DNA of 64,000 bases from Nautilus pompilius (taxonomy: Eukaryota; Mollusca; Cephalopoda; Nautilida; Nautilidae), in contig JACATO010001096.1 in assembly GCA_018389105.1 (NCBI GenBank), positions 702,915 through 766,914 of the forward strand. The letters run 5' to 3'. Made by a program: the position numbers and the translations under genes. This document shows positions 23,913 to 36,221 of the stretch, one piece after another. How positions within the stretch are numbered: position 1 is the first letter of the stretch; every line of letters begins with the position of its first letter. The notes under the pieces are model-generated. The model made no database searches and was not told where the DNA came from. It worked only from the letters and a program-made list of their open reading frames with translations.

Positions 23913-24533
23913 GTAGCGCAATTAATACCCTGAAGTAGAGTTACGGAAATGCATCAGTGATTTTTAAATTTCAACATTTTCTTTTTTCCTCCCCTATCTT
24001 CTCCCTATTTCCGTCCCATTCTACTGCCCTGAATGGAGCGAATAATACTGCGGCATTTCGGGAGCTTTTGTCGCTTCTAGGCCTCCATACATTATCACTC
24101 CGCAGTCCTACCTCAGCCATTCGTCGTTTTCCCCGCCTCGACCATCAGGTCCTGATAAAAGGAAAGCAAAAGACATTTCTTACCTTTCCCGAGACACCTT
24201 GAATATCCCAGCTGGCTGACTGCCTCTAAGGGGATTCTCGTGTCCTATTTCAGCAGACCTTTAAAATAGAGGACAGTTTTGGTTCTCTCTGGGTTAAGCG
24301 ACGTTGGAGTTACACTCTCACCATTTCTCGTCGAAACTCCTTTGCGCTCGGTAGGGGACTAGAGTTCTAATCTGCTATTTCTGGAGCTGAGTCTGATTCT
24401 GTAAGGAGACGGTGGGTAAAGCTTTAAATAAAAGTGCAATTAAACCGTTTATCGGTCAACAGTAGTGTGCGAGTAGACTGCCTTTCGAGTGCGGAAGACG
24501 AGAGATCGGGAAGGGAAAGAAGGAAAAGGTTGG
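23913..24533. other. Intergenic stretch, no feature
   Basis: Mixed composition with normal CpG. An 81-codon + frame at 23,957-24,202 shows no domain. Nothing else seen. Confidence 0.4.
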
Positions 24534-24899
24534 AGAGAGAGAGAGAGATGACGTCAGTACAGAGAGAGACATGGAGAGATGGAGATGGAGAGAGAGAGGG
24601 AGAGAGATGATGATGATGAGAGAGGGAGAGACACAGAGAGAGAGAGAGAGATGACGTCAGTACAGAGAGAGACATGGAGAGATGGAGATGGAGAGAGAGA
24701 GAGATGATGATGATGAGAGAGGGAGAGACACAGAGAGAGAGAGAGAGAGATGACGTCAGTACAGAGAGATACATGGAGAGATGGAGATGGAGAGAGAGAG
24801 AGAGAGATGACGTCAGTACAGAGAGATACATGGAGAGATGGAGATGGAGAGAGAGAGAGAGAGATGACGTCAGTACAGAGAGATACATGGAGAGATGAA

Positions 24900-24955
<56 letters not shown>

Positions 24956-25166
24956 GTCAGTACAGAGAGATACATGGAGAGATGGAGATGAGAGAGAGAG
25001 AGAGAGGAGAGAGATGACGTCAGTACAGAGAGATACATGGAGAGATGAAGATGGAGAGAGAGAGAGAGAGATGATGATGATGAGAGAGGAAGAGACAGAG
25101 AGAGAGAGAGATGACGTCAGTACAGAGAGATACATGGAGAGATGGAGATGGAGAGAGAGAGAGGAG
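24534..25166. repeat. GA-rich array with eight TGACGTCA palindromes
   Basis: This is the reverse complement of the module at 23,085-23,395: GATGACGTCAGTACAGAGAG followed by ACATGGAGAGATGGAGATGG and (GA)n. TGACGTCA starts at 24549, 24652, 24751, 24808, 24865, 24952, 25015 and 25112. Some units contain an extra GATGATGATGAG block (near 24,607, 24,703 and 25,070). Unit length varies mainly through the (GA)n part. Long frames on both strands (165 codons +, 239 and 204 codons -) are translations of this repeat and not genes. Confidence 0.94.
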
Positions 25167-28100
25167 CAATTCCAGCCGGCAGTTAAAAAAAGAACTGGCT
25201 TAGCTACTCTGCCCACTAGAGAAATTACATTAGATTTCGGAAAATAAATACATTCGCGAGGTTGCTGAAGCACTCATCCAAATTTTTCGCGATTAGGTCA
25301 TCAATTTACTTCCCTAGCACAAGAACCAGAGATATCCATTGCAAAGCTAGCGATAAAAAATCTATACTTTACCAAATATATCTATCTATCTTGGTTTCGT
25401 TACCGTAACATTCATATAATAAGATAATAAACAAGATAGCAAATAAGTAAACGGCTGCTAGTCGCTAAACTGAAGGTTTCTAATTGGCCTCGATCCAAGT
25501 AGATGTAATGAAACATTAATTATCAACCGTTTTACGACTGTAGAATCATATTTACCGACCGAATTTGATGTTTATGATTGTATTTATTCCACAAACGGTG
25601 CAATGCAGTTTATAATATTCTCGACATCACAAACCACCTGCTGAAATACCTGTTGATTATGTACAGACCCCACCTTGGCTTCAACGTTCTCGCGACTTGT
25701 CCTTATGAATACGCTGCGTCGATTAAAAGAACTTCAGTTGTAACTTCTGCTATCAGTCTCCTTTGAAACCGATCGAAGTTTATGAATATTTGAAAATAAA
25801 TGTTAGAACCAGATTGCTTTAATTTGATGTAACAGCTTTAACTCTGACAATTTCTTAGTAAAACTTGAAAACTAAATTAAAAATCTAAGGCTTATGATGG
25901 ATCCGGTCGGCCCGAGGTTGTTTCATTGATTTGTGTTGTGTTTTGACATCTCGGCATTGTGTAGGGCTCTCAGTGTAGGGCTCCGCCATTTGGTTTTGAG
26001 GAGGGGCTTCGGCCTCACTCGAGTTTTGGACCAGCAGCTCGACCCGTCAGCTCTCAGCCACTGGCGGACTGACGACGTATTTTGATAGATGTTAAACTCA
26101 ATCGGGGTCATTGTTCAAGATAAACCGTTCGAAGTTTCTCTCTTTTTCGGGGACCACTGATCTCTTTACGGGTAACGGAAGGAAATATTGTTCTTCGGCA
26201 TCCTGGTCAATGATAACCTTGCCTGGCAGACTTTTCATTCCAGCTTACCACACTTAATGTATTTTCTCGGCGATGATGAAGGAGACTTCCGTGACCTCTG
26301 CTCTCGCGCTCGTCAGCTGAGAGGGGCGGACGTTGTATCTGCTCTCAGCCTGATTCACTTATAAGGGGAAATTGCATATCATTTCCTTTCGACAGTGTGT
26401 GGATCTTAGGTCAGAAAGAAGAGGGCACATTATACGTTAAAATAGTTGTTGGTTTGCTGTCGTTTCACCTTGTTGTAGACCATAATAGCAGTAGATACTT
26501 AAGGCAACATTTTGAAAACGTCGTGACCAAAATTGCCCTCCCTTTTTAAAAAATCTTCAATTACAACCATAGGTGGCGTCATGTTTGAGGTGTTTAGACC
26601 AGCACGTCACCCTGTCACACCCCCCCTCTGATTGCACAGGCCTTTGTTATTCAACGTGATTTCCCACGTCTCTGTTAATCATGAAATCAAATAGTACGTT
26701 CCAGATGCTCTTAAAGTTACTCTTTATCGTTGATCCGTGGCTCCAAGAGCGGATTCCATTGCGCGGGCTGTCTTCGTTGATAGATTCCACTCCACAAATC
26801 AAAGCAATGAGTCCTCGCCGCTATATAAGTTATTTTTGTCTGCAGACTTTTTCCAATGTCGTTTGGCAATCAGAAATCTCCTGAACAGATTCAGAGTGGT
26901 AAAGCTCTTTAAAGACCACCAAGCCCGGTTACCATGGTTGCAGTTGTCTTCTCATCTACCTTTAACCACTTCAGGGTTGATCACAGAACCCCCCTTTTCC
27001 TCCTGCCCGTGTTCTTTAATGTCTTCATTATTCAATGACAAGTTACGCTTGTCTTGGCATCAGGTGGCTGCATTCGGTGTCAGCTCTGATTGCATTTGAA
27101 TGCTTTCGGCTACGTGCCCAGGATGGTGATCCAAACTATCTATTTGAAAGTTGAGGATTTTCATTAACCCGTGAGAGCTGAAAGCTTCGATCTCGTGAAT
27201 CATATTCACCTGGGGATGAAGCGTTGATCGAACTGGCCCTGCCTGTTCCGCATCTCCGCCGCATCCATTAGGTCAGTTTGGCGGTCGATGGAAATCGAAC
27301 CCCAACGCGTTGATTTTTGACGATATTCCACGTTTTTTTTTTTTTTTTTTTTCTGTCTGCTCGGTCGCCAGTCAAGAATTCAGATCGATCCAATTTGACC
27401 GCAAATTAGATTCCTCTCACTTTTGACGACCAGGAGCTACGCGCACTCACGTATCCCATAATTCTGGAGTAACCTCTGGGAGCGTCCATTATTTAAGATC
27501 ATCAACTTTCCAAGGATTATAATTAGTACAGCTTCCTCTCTTTTTTGTTCAGGTTTAATTGTATCGCTTGGTACGTGAGAGGAACAGGTATCACCGGCCA
27601 GACATTTGGTCGGAGTTGTATTTTAATAAAACATAAATAAAAGAGCCAACACTAACAACTGATAAGTTTGCATCGAGTCCGCGGAGGCGTTTCTGTTTGT
27701 CCGTTCTCCGGTTTCGGAGATTCCCTGCGGGTCCCCGGGGCTTCCGACCCAGACCGGAACGGGAGTAACCGAGCTCTCCTAGAGAAAGCGGCCACGTGAG
27801 GGATTAGCATCTCGACCCGAGGAGCGGAAGAGACGGCTGATGTAACCGGAATTCCGTCTTAACTCGGCTGAACGGGGTGGAGACGAGTTATAACTCGAGT
27901 ACAGACATGGAAACCGAACACCGCCATTTGTTTCTGTTCCCAACTACAAGGAATGAAATGAACATTGGAATACTTAGTTTAAAGGGGTGTTTTACATGTA
28001 CAAGTGAAGATCCTATACACTAGCTCTTTATAACAACAGTGTTATGTTATTGAGCATTTTACTGATATTTTTTTTAATCAGTAATTTCTGGAATACAAGG

Positions 28101-31100
28101 TGTAATATTTGAGTCTTCTTTTTTGTAAGAGCCTGACTTGACTTTAACTAAAGATTTGTTAATTTCATTTGGATAAGAATTCATTTCTAACACATGACAA
28201 ACACATTTACTTTTACTGGGTAAACTGTTGTTGAATTAAAGCAGAGCAAATGGCTTGGTTAGTAGTAGGAGGAATATTGCTCCAAAAAACTATTTATTCA
28301 TATGTTTATCTTTTGACCGTCTAGAAAGGTAAATGTCTGATTAGCTTCTTGTCCCCTGGTAGATCGTAGGGATGACCCGGTGAGAGAGAAACAACTGTGA
28401 AGGATCAATTCCGTGTGGCTACACAACTAAAGCTTCATCATCATCGACGCATCTGAAGTACATTTCGGGTTCGTTGGAAACGGAATCTGTATCTAACCTG
28501 GTTATCTATGATTGGTGAGGGGTGAACCTACAGATTTCCTTCTTTCTGGGAGTAGAACTGATCGTTCTAAATGAAGAAATAAGGGTTAGGTAGAACTGTA
28601 ATGTCTCTTAAAGAGTGATGTGTTCTCAGGGGCAGAGAATTATCAGAGGAGCTAAAACATTCCATAAACATTATCGATTTTCCTCTCTCAGCATCCGAGT
28701 CACTTCACAACCCCCCCCCGCTTTTTAAATTTTTAGTATATATTTATTTCCCTTTCTATTTCTCTACTTTTTTGCTTTCAGCGACTACTCCGTCATTCTC
28801 ATAACTTACAGTGTTTTATTCTCGTTTTACGAGATTAGATTCTCTTCCAAAGCTTTAAATAGAATGTCTTCATAAACCTGCTGCACCCAAAGCCAACATT
28901 ATGGTGTACAGTTTCCAAGGTCCGACCGACCGACATCGCACGGGAGCACCATGAGACTCACACTCTAAGACGTCGGAAAGCATTCTGAATGTCCTACTTG
29001 TGCTTATCCCATTTCAATAGGATTATCGTCCAACTAATATATCTTCTTAGGATCAGCCTGATCGCTATAAACGTGTTTAGAGAGATTGGATATAGTTTAT
29101 CTGCCACTTTCATCCTATTTATTTGATATGCTTAATTTTTTTTCCTGGAATTAAGTAAAGTCCGGATTCCAGATTAACCCTGACGTCACTAGCGGTCCCT
29201 TAATCTGTCTACTAATCCAGCATCAATAGCTTTTTGCACACACCAAAGAAAATTCTTGAGGATTGTTCCCACAGCGGATCGCCTGCCGGGCCAGATTTTA
29301 AAAAAATTAGATGGCGGAGTCATTAGAGAAATTAGATAAGACAACGGCGGAGTCAGATAGCGGATTTTTAAGTTCGTGTATTGGAAAATATTATCTTTTA
29401 ACATCTTTGAAAACCCGTTGGATATATTGAAAAGTCATTTTATTCCAGACAGGTGAAGGGAAATATCACTCGATTGTTCGTAGGTGATATACATGGTTCT
29501 GACATCTCTGGGCTGGCTGATGAAACTTCGATACTGCACAGGACATCAGAGTCTCTCATTAAACACCGATCGATATATATATATATGCATATCACCCTAC
29601 TGAAAAGCAATTTTCCAATAGACTCTCGGCATAAATAATTTGTGGATTCTCTAGAATTGTCTAAGTAACTTTCTAGTTCTTTTAAACTATTTAACTAATT
29701 TAGCTGATACAAGTAATTATTCTGATGTGTGTAACTGTTCGTTTAGTGAGGCATCCAATTATAAAGGTGAATGTAGGGACTCCGAGCGTGGAGCTTCCCT
29801 CCCCGGTTACGGAGGGATCGTTATATTCGTTACGGGATTATGGATTACGTGCCACGAGCAACGAGAGGCTGCTGTTTAATGGCTCATTGAAGAATTCGAA
29901 TTTGTCTGGTCTTATTTCTGCGTCGGGACGGACTGTCGACTGTGCGAGACTTTGTGAAGAAACCTAACACAAGTATGTATTGGAATAATGAGTGAAGAAT
30001 ACCGAGAGGGCGCAGTCCAAACTTATGGTGTCTCTTCTTTGTTTTGGCTATCTCCTCAATTTCTTTGATAAAACCATTTTCATGATACTTTCCAAAGTCT
30101 TGGATTTCGACCTTTAGTGCATCGACCATATAAATCTATAAATCGTGTTTACGATTTTTAATTATATATAACGAAACCGCATCATCATCATCACTGTCTT
30201 TTATAACTCTTTTCATCATATAAAGACTAAATAGGTGCAGTTTGATTTCTTATAACTTGTTTTGTTGGGCATGAGTTTTGGGAGATGGATGTTGGCACCG
30301 AGCTTAAAACGAAAGGATTGTATAGTAGATTTATTAGGTGATGTGTAAATTGAGGTAAAACAATGAAGGAATGGGTTCAAACTGACCGTACCAACATCTA
30401 CAGTGTGTGTGTGCACTGCCAGTGATCTGACAGCCCACGGTCATCGGTACGAGCTGGTCGTGGATTGTCGAGCTGTAGTAAGTGCGTGGCGAAGTCGGGG
30501 ATACGCCATGTTGCCGTCGACCTTTCTCTGTCTGTGGATCAGCTTAACGAGCAGTCGACCCCAGCCCCTGCCAGTGCGAAGACTCGCGTCTGTTAAGCTG
30601 GTGTGCGCACCTGTCCTGAGAGGAAGGGTTTAAAGACATTTTGGTCCAGTGAGCTGGTTTTCGCAGCGGTTCTAACTCCAGGAATCTGGGTTCGAGGTTT
30701 TCTTTAACTCCAGCGAACGCCATGGCACAGTCCAAGATTCTCCCCTCACCCCACATCGGACTTCTCAACCGTTGATCCTAAATTCTGAAAGTTGGCAAAA
30801 CCAGAGCTCGTTGGACCCCAAACCTGCTGCATAACGATGTCGAGGTGTCTGGTCTTTTTTTCCTCCTAAAATTACAAATTCAGAATGTTTAGCACCAGAG
30901 TTAAATCCAAGAAGAACGACAAATCTCGGGGCCACTTCTCACCACCGAACTGAGCTATGAATCCCCCCATTTTCTTGTGCTGATAGCGAACCTGACCAGG
31001 TTCCGGGTGCCCGTGGCTCCCGGAGGAATTTTCATATATTTGGGCGATGCGGAGCTGTGAAGTCTCTTCGCATACCTGCGGACAGCCGCAGTTTCTCATT

Positions 31101-34100
31101 CGACGTAAGTGCAGCGACACAGCGTGACTATTTAAAACAAGCAAAAGATGCAATCGGGGTGGCTCTGGAACCAAGGTAGCCCCAGTGTTGAGGTTAAGGT
31201 TTAAATGTTCCCTGTAAATAAAATCTAACGAGGTAGGTGTAGTGTTGTGATGAAGCGTTGTTCAAGATCTGCATAAATACCTAGACCAGACCGCTAACAT
31301 CTGGCGCGTTCGCGGCAATCAAACCTGTTTGTGTGTAATCTAATCTCCCAGTCAGACTAACGAATGCTCTTTACAATAGTTTAAGATGTTTGGTATTCGG
31401 TGCTTTATACTTAAGGCATTTAGTTAAGTTGCGAAACAAAGTCGGAAGTATTAGGTAAACTGAGAACCACGCTGAGGCACGACAAATGTAACGGTCGAAC
31501 ACTGTAGCTAATTAATAGTTCCATCCAAAACGGCTTAAACAGAAACTGCTGTCTCCTGCCTGAAGCAGTTCGTGTAGATGCGAAGTAAAGTGCTACAATT
31601 ATTTTTCAGTCTAATATCTCTGCTGTATGCAATTATCTTTTTGTGTGCCCCCAGCACAACCACACCGGTTCTGAAGATACCTTCTCCATCTCTGGTGCTT
31701 CTCTTTATCTAGAGCTTAATTGATAAAGGTGGGGGGTAGAAAAACAGCAGAACAAGAGAAGTATCTACGTCTGCTTTATCGTTTCTTTTCTGTGACCACT
31801 TAGAAAACCATACCTTAGGTTCTTCGTTTGAAGCCGGATTCATATTCACAACTCATCGAGAGCGAAGTATCCTAGATCTTTTGGAAGAAGATAACAGAGA
31901 GCCCAAAAACATACTGCAGTAGCTAAAGCAGATGAAAGAATGGTAAGTATAGATGGCAAAAAAGATAATAAAAGAGTTTCCTGAACTCTTGGGAAATATA
32001 CCACAATCACAGAAATATTACGAAAGTATCCAGAGTAAATACAATTCCGATGCTTCGAATTCAATCTCCCGATCTTTTGAAAATGTCTGTTAGATGGCGA
32101 TTTTTACAGAATCATCACACGCGAACCGCGAGATTCGGGGTTATTTTCTTGGGCGGAGGAACTGTTGCTACACGACTGACACGTTAATCCGGCTGAGTTG
32201 GATGAGAAGTTTTAACTCTACGGGGGGGGTTACACCTTTAAAGTCGTCTTTATCCTCAATCAGTTATCGGTCGACGTTTACACAAACATTCCTGACCTCC
32301 ATCGGGTTCTCTCTTTCTCGATTACCCAGAATCTCAACATTGGCCTCATCCCGTGCGGAATAGAATCACCCGAGAGCACCTTCAGCTCACTTCACGCCGA
32401 CAGTTCAACATGGCGGCTGCTCCCCTGATGGCGAAGCTTCATTCAGCCGCGTGCCACGGTTTTGTTAGAAGATTCTGCGCTGGGGACCAAACACCGGAAA
32501 ATGGTGCAATCTGTCATAACTTCAGAACAACAGCTTCCCCTTTTCCATGGATGGCGTCGGACAGCTCTGCCAGCAGCAGATCCGCCCGCTCTGTAGTAAT
32601 GCCATCCTGACACCCCTGGAAAACCTGCCTGCAAGACTCGGCGGATCACGTGTCCCTACCCAATACTGATCGTAGGTTGGTAGTCTTTTAATAGATAAAC
32701 GCTGCCCAGGAATTTAGCATTCCCTTTTATTGCAAGGAAGAGTAAAACTTTCCCCAAAGAGGCACATGGGGCACTGAACCAGCGTCAGCCAGTCTCTCTC
32801 CTTTGAGTTTGGAAAAGACAACCGAAAACTGACCAAACGAATTACGTAGACTCCATTCTCCCCTTAGATTTGTTTCGTAGCACGTAGCGGGTTACTTTGG
32901 GCCATTTTATCTGAGACTTTAATTAAAGCCACTGCAGCCAATGAAGATGAAGGAAAACTATACAATCTTGGAGGAATTCGTTTCTTTTGCGTCCACCCTT
33001 CATCAGACCTACGAGAAAGTCACCAACAAATGCAAGTTCGTTAGGGAAAGTACAGCGTTACTCGCCTTCTATAAAGAGAGGAGAATCAATACGGCGAAAG
33101 TTCCAATAAATATACTTTCTCTTTTCGATCAGCAAAAGCATAGAATAAGAATTAGTATTTATGTGATCCAACTAGACAGGGGACACAGATGGGGACTAAA
33201 AAAAATACAAAATATGACGCAATTAAAAAATCTACTTTCATTTTAATGTCTAATAAACTGGAATTACAAGAGCATATTTGACATAAACGGTAAATTTGGA
33301 GTAAATTGCTAATTGCCTAAGCGAATGAATGTCATTGTAATACTAGAAATCTAGATTCATTTGCAAGGTCAAGCCACATTTGCTGTTGTTTTTTTACAGT
33401 TATATTCTTTGGATCGAATACTGGGACATCTGTAGCCTGCTGCTGACCCAGCGCCATGTACACTCTGCCGAATCTGTGAGGGGTAAGTAGCAAAAACCTT
33501 ATTAAAAGTCGCCTTCTTGTTATATATATTTTTTTTAAAAATCATGAGCTCAATAACAAATCATTCTGGTTACCTGAAGTTGCTAATAGTGAAGGGCATA
33601 ATTATAAATACACCGAACTTTCGGAACGGATTCGTATTACAAGACAAAGAAACACAAACTGAACCTGACTAGGAGGATAAATCACCGGGGCAGATTTTGG
33701 TGTGAGACAAACCAGGTTGACTTAAAATCAATAAACATCGCTTGGGATTCGCGCTCCATGGAAACCGAAAATAAATAAAAGAAACTCAAAAAAGAAGAAA
33801 AACAAATTTTCAGGAGTTGAACAAACTGCTAGATTCAGATGGAAGTGGAGTAAGCAATAGCTTAAGTAGTTTTCTCACCGTTTGCTGGGTTATCCATAAT
33901 GCCAACCCAGTTAGTTGGCGGATATATTATACGTCCAGCCCTCATCTTCTATTGTTGTTTTGTTGTCGTTCAAAATGATAATTATGGAAAAAAATAGAGT
34001 TTACTTTGTGATGCGGATTCCCAGTTAGAAGCCACGCCCACACCGCTCGTGTACAGCCGTTCGAAGAACTTATCCGCCGGTTTTTTAATCAATCATCTTT

Positions 34101-34777
34101 CGGCCGTCGGTTGTCAGCCAGAGGACCGGCGATGCGCAGAAATTTATGAACAGGATTCGATCAATAGACGCACCCTGGCACCGAGAAATAATCACCAGGA
34201 AAATGATGGGAACACACCGTGCCCTTCCGGAATCTCTCTCTGCATCAGCAACATAATTCACTTGTCAAAGATGTGACCAAGAACGACACTGCAATCAATA
34301 TAAGAGTCCGGGAGAATAGGTAAAAGAGAAGGAAAAAAATTATTAAGCTCTTGTCTTTTATTATTTTCTCTCATCCAATTCTTTTAATTGGAGAGGAAAG
34401 TAAATCCGACTGTAACTACAAGAGAGGAACCGAGACAGTAACCCAATTACCACAAATCCTGTCAGGGTAATTGAAATTTATCGAAAGCCATTTTAAAAAA
34501 GAAAGGGGTCTTGGAATCTCCCGGGTTTTTTTGTTTTCATTTCTAAATATTTAAGCAGACAGTAAATTTGTTGTTCGTCATTAAGCTCGACGTGTTCAGC
34601 CCGCACAAAGACTAAAAGATGTCGGAAAGGTCGGCTCCTCTCCACCTGATCACCTGGCTCCAGGTGCGCGGTTCGGAGATGACTGCTCGGCTTGGGTCGA
34701 CTGGTCCACGAATGTTTGCGATGATCATTTATTAGAAATAGTACCGAGTTCCGTCTACTACTAATAATAATAAATAG
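25167..34777. other. Long gene-free intergenic region
   Basis: No gene recognised in 9.6 kb. Notable items are: a T homopolymer of about 20 at 27,331-27,352; a CpG-dense, GC-richer patch at about 27,660-27,905; an isolated TGACGTCA at 29,181-29,188; and a short (AT)n at about 29,573-29,587. Candidate frames of up to 120 codons (for example 26,737-27,099 plus, 30,872-31,174 minus, 32,941-33,246 plus) have no known motif. The sequence is AT-rich around 28.0-28.3 kb and 33.2-34.0 kb. Confidence 0.45.
29181..29188. promoter_or_regulatory. Isolated consensus CRE palindrome
   Basis: TGACGTCA in unique sequence, outside the GA/CT arrays. It is the full CREB/ATF consensus, but one occurrence has little weight alone. 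Confidence 0.25.
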
Positions 34778-34850
34778 CGGCTCGTTAGTTCAGTGATAGG
34801 GCACGCGCACCCCTTCCCGACATGCTCTCTGTTCCAGCTTGTCACCTGTG
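34778..34850 (+). repeat. Possible tRNA-like SINE head (A-box half)
   Basis: GGCTCGTTAGTTCAGTGATA at 34,779-34,798, continuing GGGCACGCGC, closely resembles the acceptor stem and D-arm of a tRNA, including an A box. The expected B box further on is degenerate (CTGTTCCAGC near 34,830) and no anticodon arm is convincing. A decayed tRNA-derived SINE or tRNA fragment is likely; it is not a functional tRNA. Confidence 0.33.
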
Positions 34851-35284
34851 CTTCCTTCAGGATTTCTGCTTGTGTATATGTGCGTGGATTCTAATCAAAT
34901 AAGGGAGATAATTCACCCTTTAAAATAAGCATTTATTTCTCTAGCCGTCTTCAGACGCTTCCGTGGATTGTCCTTTTAATTCGAACTATTGGTCAGACGT
35001 TTCCATTCTTTCTGTCCCGGGAAATTCCCCACCTGTCACGCAGCGGAGTAAAGGGGCCGCTAAACACGTGGTCAGGGACCAACTTCGGCTGATTACCGAC
35101 AAAACGGTCAGGGCGTCAGGCACCAGCAAAGAAAATATCGCGAAGACGGAGCCCCTTACTTGCGACTGTTTGAACTTTCGTGAACAGACCGCAGACAAAT
35201 TGTTTCCCAGAACCTTGGCACTGCTCAAGACACACGGTCGCCGTTCAGTTGTTCTGGATGAGGCCGATTTGATCTCGCTGTCAC

Positions 35285-35615
35285 GTGTTTTCAGGGTCTG
35301 GCAAAGACGTACGGGAATTTTGGGTGAGCTCCTTCCTTGGAGTCGAATGCCCACCATCCTCTCCCGATCTCACACCGCCCGATTTTTCCTTGTGGAGGGG
35401 GGTGTCGAAGGACCGGGTGTACGCCACCTACCGTCCGCGACCTCCACCAACAGCTCCTCTGAAAACAGGGGGCGCTGTCTGTCGCTCTTCTCCGCTCTTT
35501 CTGCGTGGATGCCGATTGGTAGACATTTTTAAAACCTGTGTGTGCGGTGTGTCTTTGTTTATCAGGACGCTGATAGAAAAATGTATACTTCCTTTTGGCA
35601 CACCCTGTATATTTA
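35285..35615 (+). pseudogene. Mariner-type transposase 3' fragment with terminal end
   Basis: The + frame contains CPPSSPDLTPPDFSLW and then SKDRVYATYRP (35,348-35,428). This is the signature C-terminal catalytic segment of Tc1/mariner superfamily transposases (consensus S-P-D-L-x-P-x-D-F-F-L-W followed by K-D-x-V-Y). LRGCRLVDIFKTC, near 35,500-35,540, fits the extreme C-terminus of the same family. About 60 bases further on, CACCCTGTATA at about 35,601-35,611 is preceded by a purine/pyrimidine-rich stretch. It matches the TATACAGGGTG end common to mariner-like elements and probably marks the right terminal repeat. No left end, DNA-binding domain or first two catalytic Asp residues were found, so this is a 5'-truncated, inactive copy. 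A 189-codon frame at 34,963-35,532 overlaps it in another frame and is probably a shadow. Confidence 0.78.
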
Positions 35616-35881
35616 CGATGTTATCCGCCTGTTCTTGAATTGTGGTCACTATTAGAATTTAAAATCTCAGCAGGAAAGAATTATTCGTTGTTTCCGGTTA
35701 CATTTATTGGTCCTATTAAAGGTTTTGTTTATTTTAACTCGCATTTCTAACTCAGAAACAACCGACTACTCTCTCTTTGGGGTATGGACGACTCAGCAAT
35801 CATATGACGCACAAACCGGAGAAATATCGAGAGTAGTCTGTCCGCTAGCAGCAGAAGGTCCAACGTTTGATTGACTGTGCC

Positions 35882-35884
<3 letters not shown>

Positions 35885-35940
<56 letters not shown>
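35885..35940. repeat. (CA)28 microsatellite
   Basis: Uninterrupted CA dinucleotide run of 28 units. On the minus strand it reads as a Val-Cys repeat. Confidence 0.97.
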
Positions 35941-35941
<1 letters not shown>

Positions 35942-36143
35942 GGGATGCTATTAAATATGCAAAGAGGCACTCCCGTCGCAAATTCTTTAAGACAGCGGAG
36001 CGATTCGGCAGTCTTTGGAAAATTGCCAAGTAGAGACCAGTTTGTCGATTACCAGAATGTTCTAAGCCTTTTACCTAATGTTTAATAGCTCCTTTGGATT
36101 CCTAAACGGTAAGTCTACATGCCGGTTTATTTTTGACTCCTGC

Positions 36144-36144
<1 letters not shown>

Positions 36145-36217
<73 letters not shown>
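36145..36217. repeat. (GA)n microsatellite
   Basis: (GA)n tract of about 73 bp with one GAGGAGA interruption. It lacks the TGACGTCA insertions of the 24.5-kb array. Confidence 0.95.

Positions 36218-36221
<4 letters not shown>

Noticed and set aside
24424-25273. Long Ser/Leu-rich (minus) and Glu/Arg-rich (plus) frames
   Set aside because: Translations of the GA/CT array, with no unique sequence of note outside it.
34963-35532. 189-codon plus-strand frame
   Set aside because: Overlaps the mariner remnant in a different frame, and its own sequence matches no family I recognise; probably a shadow.
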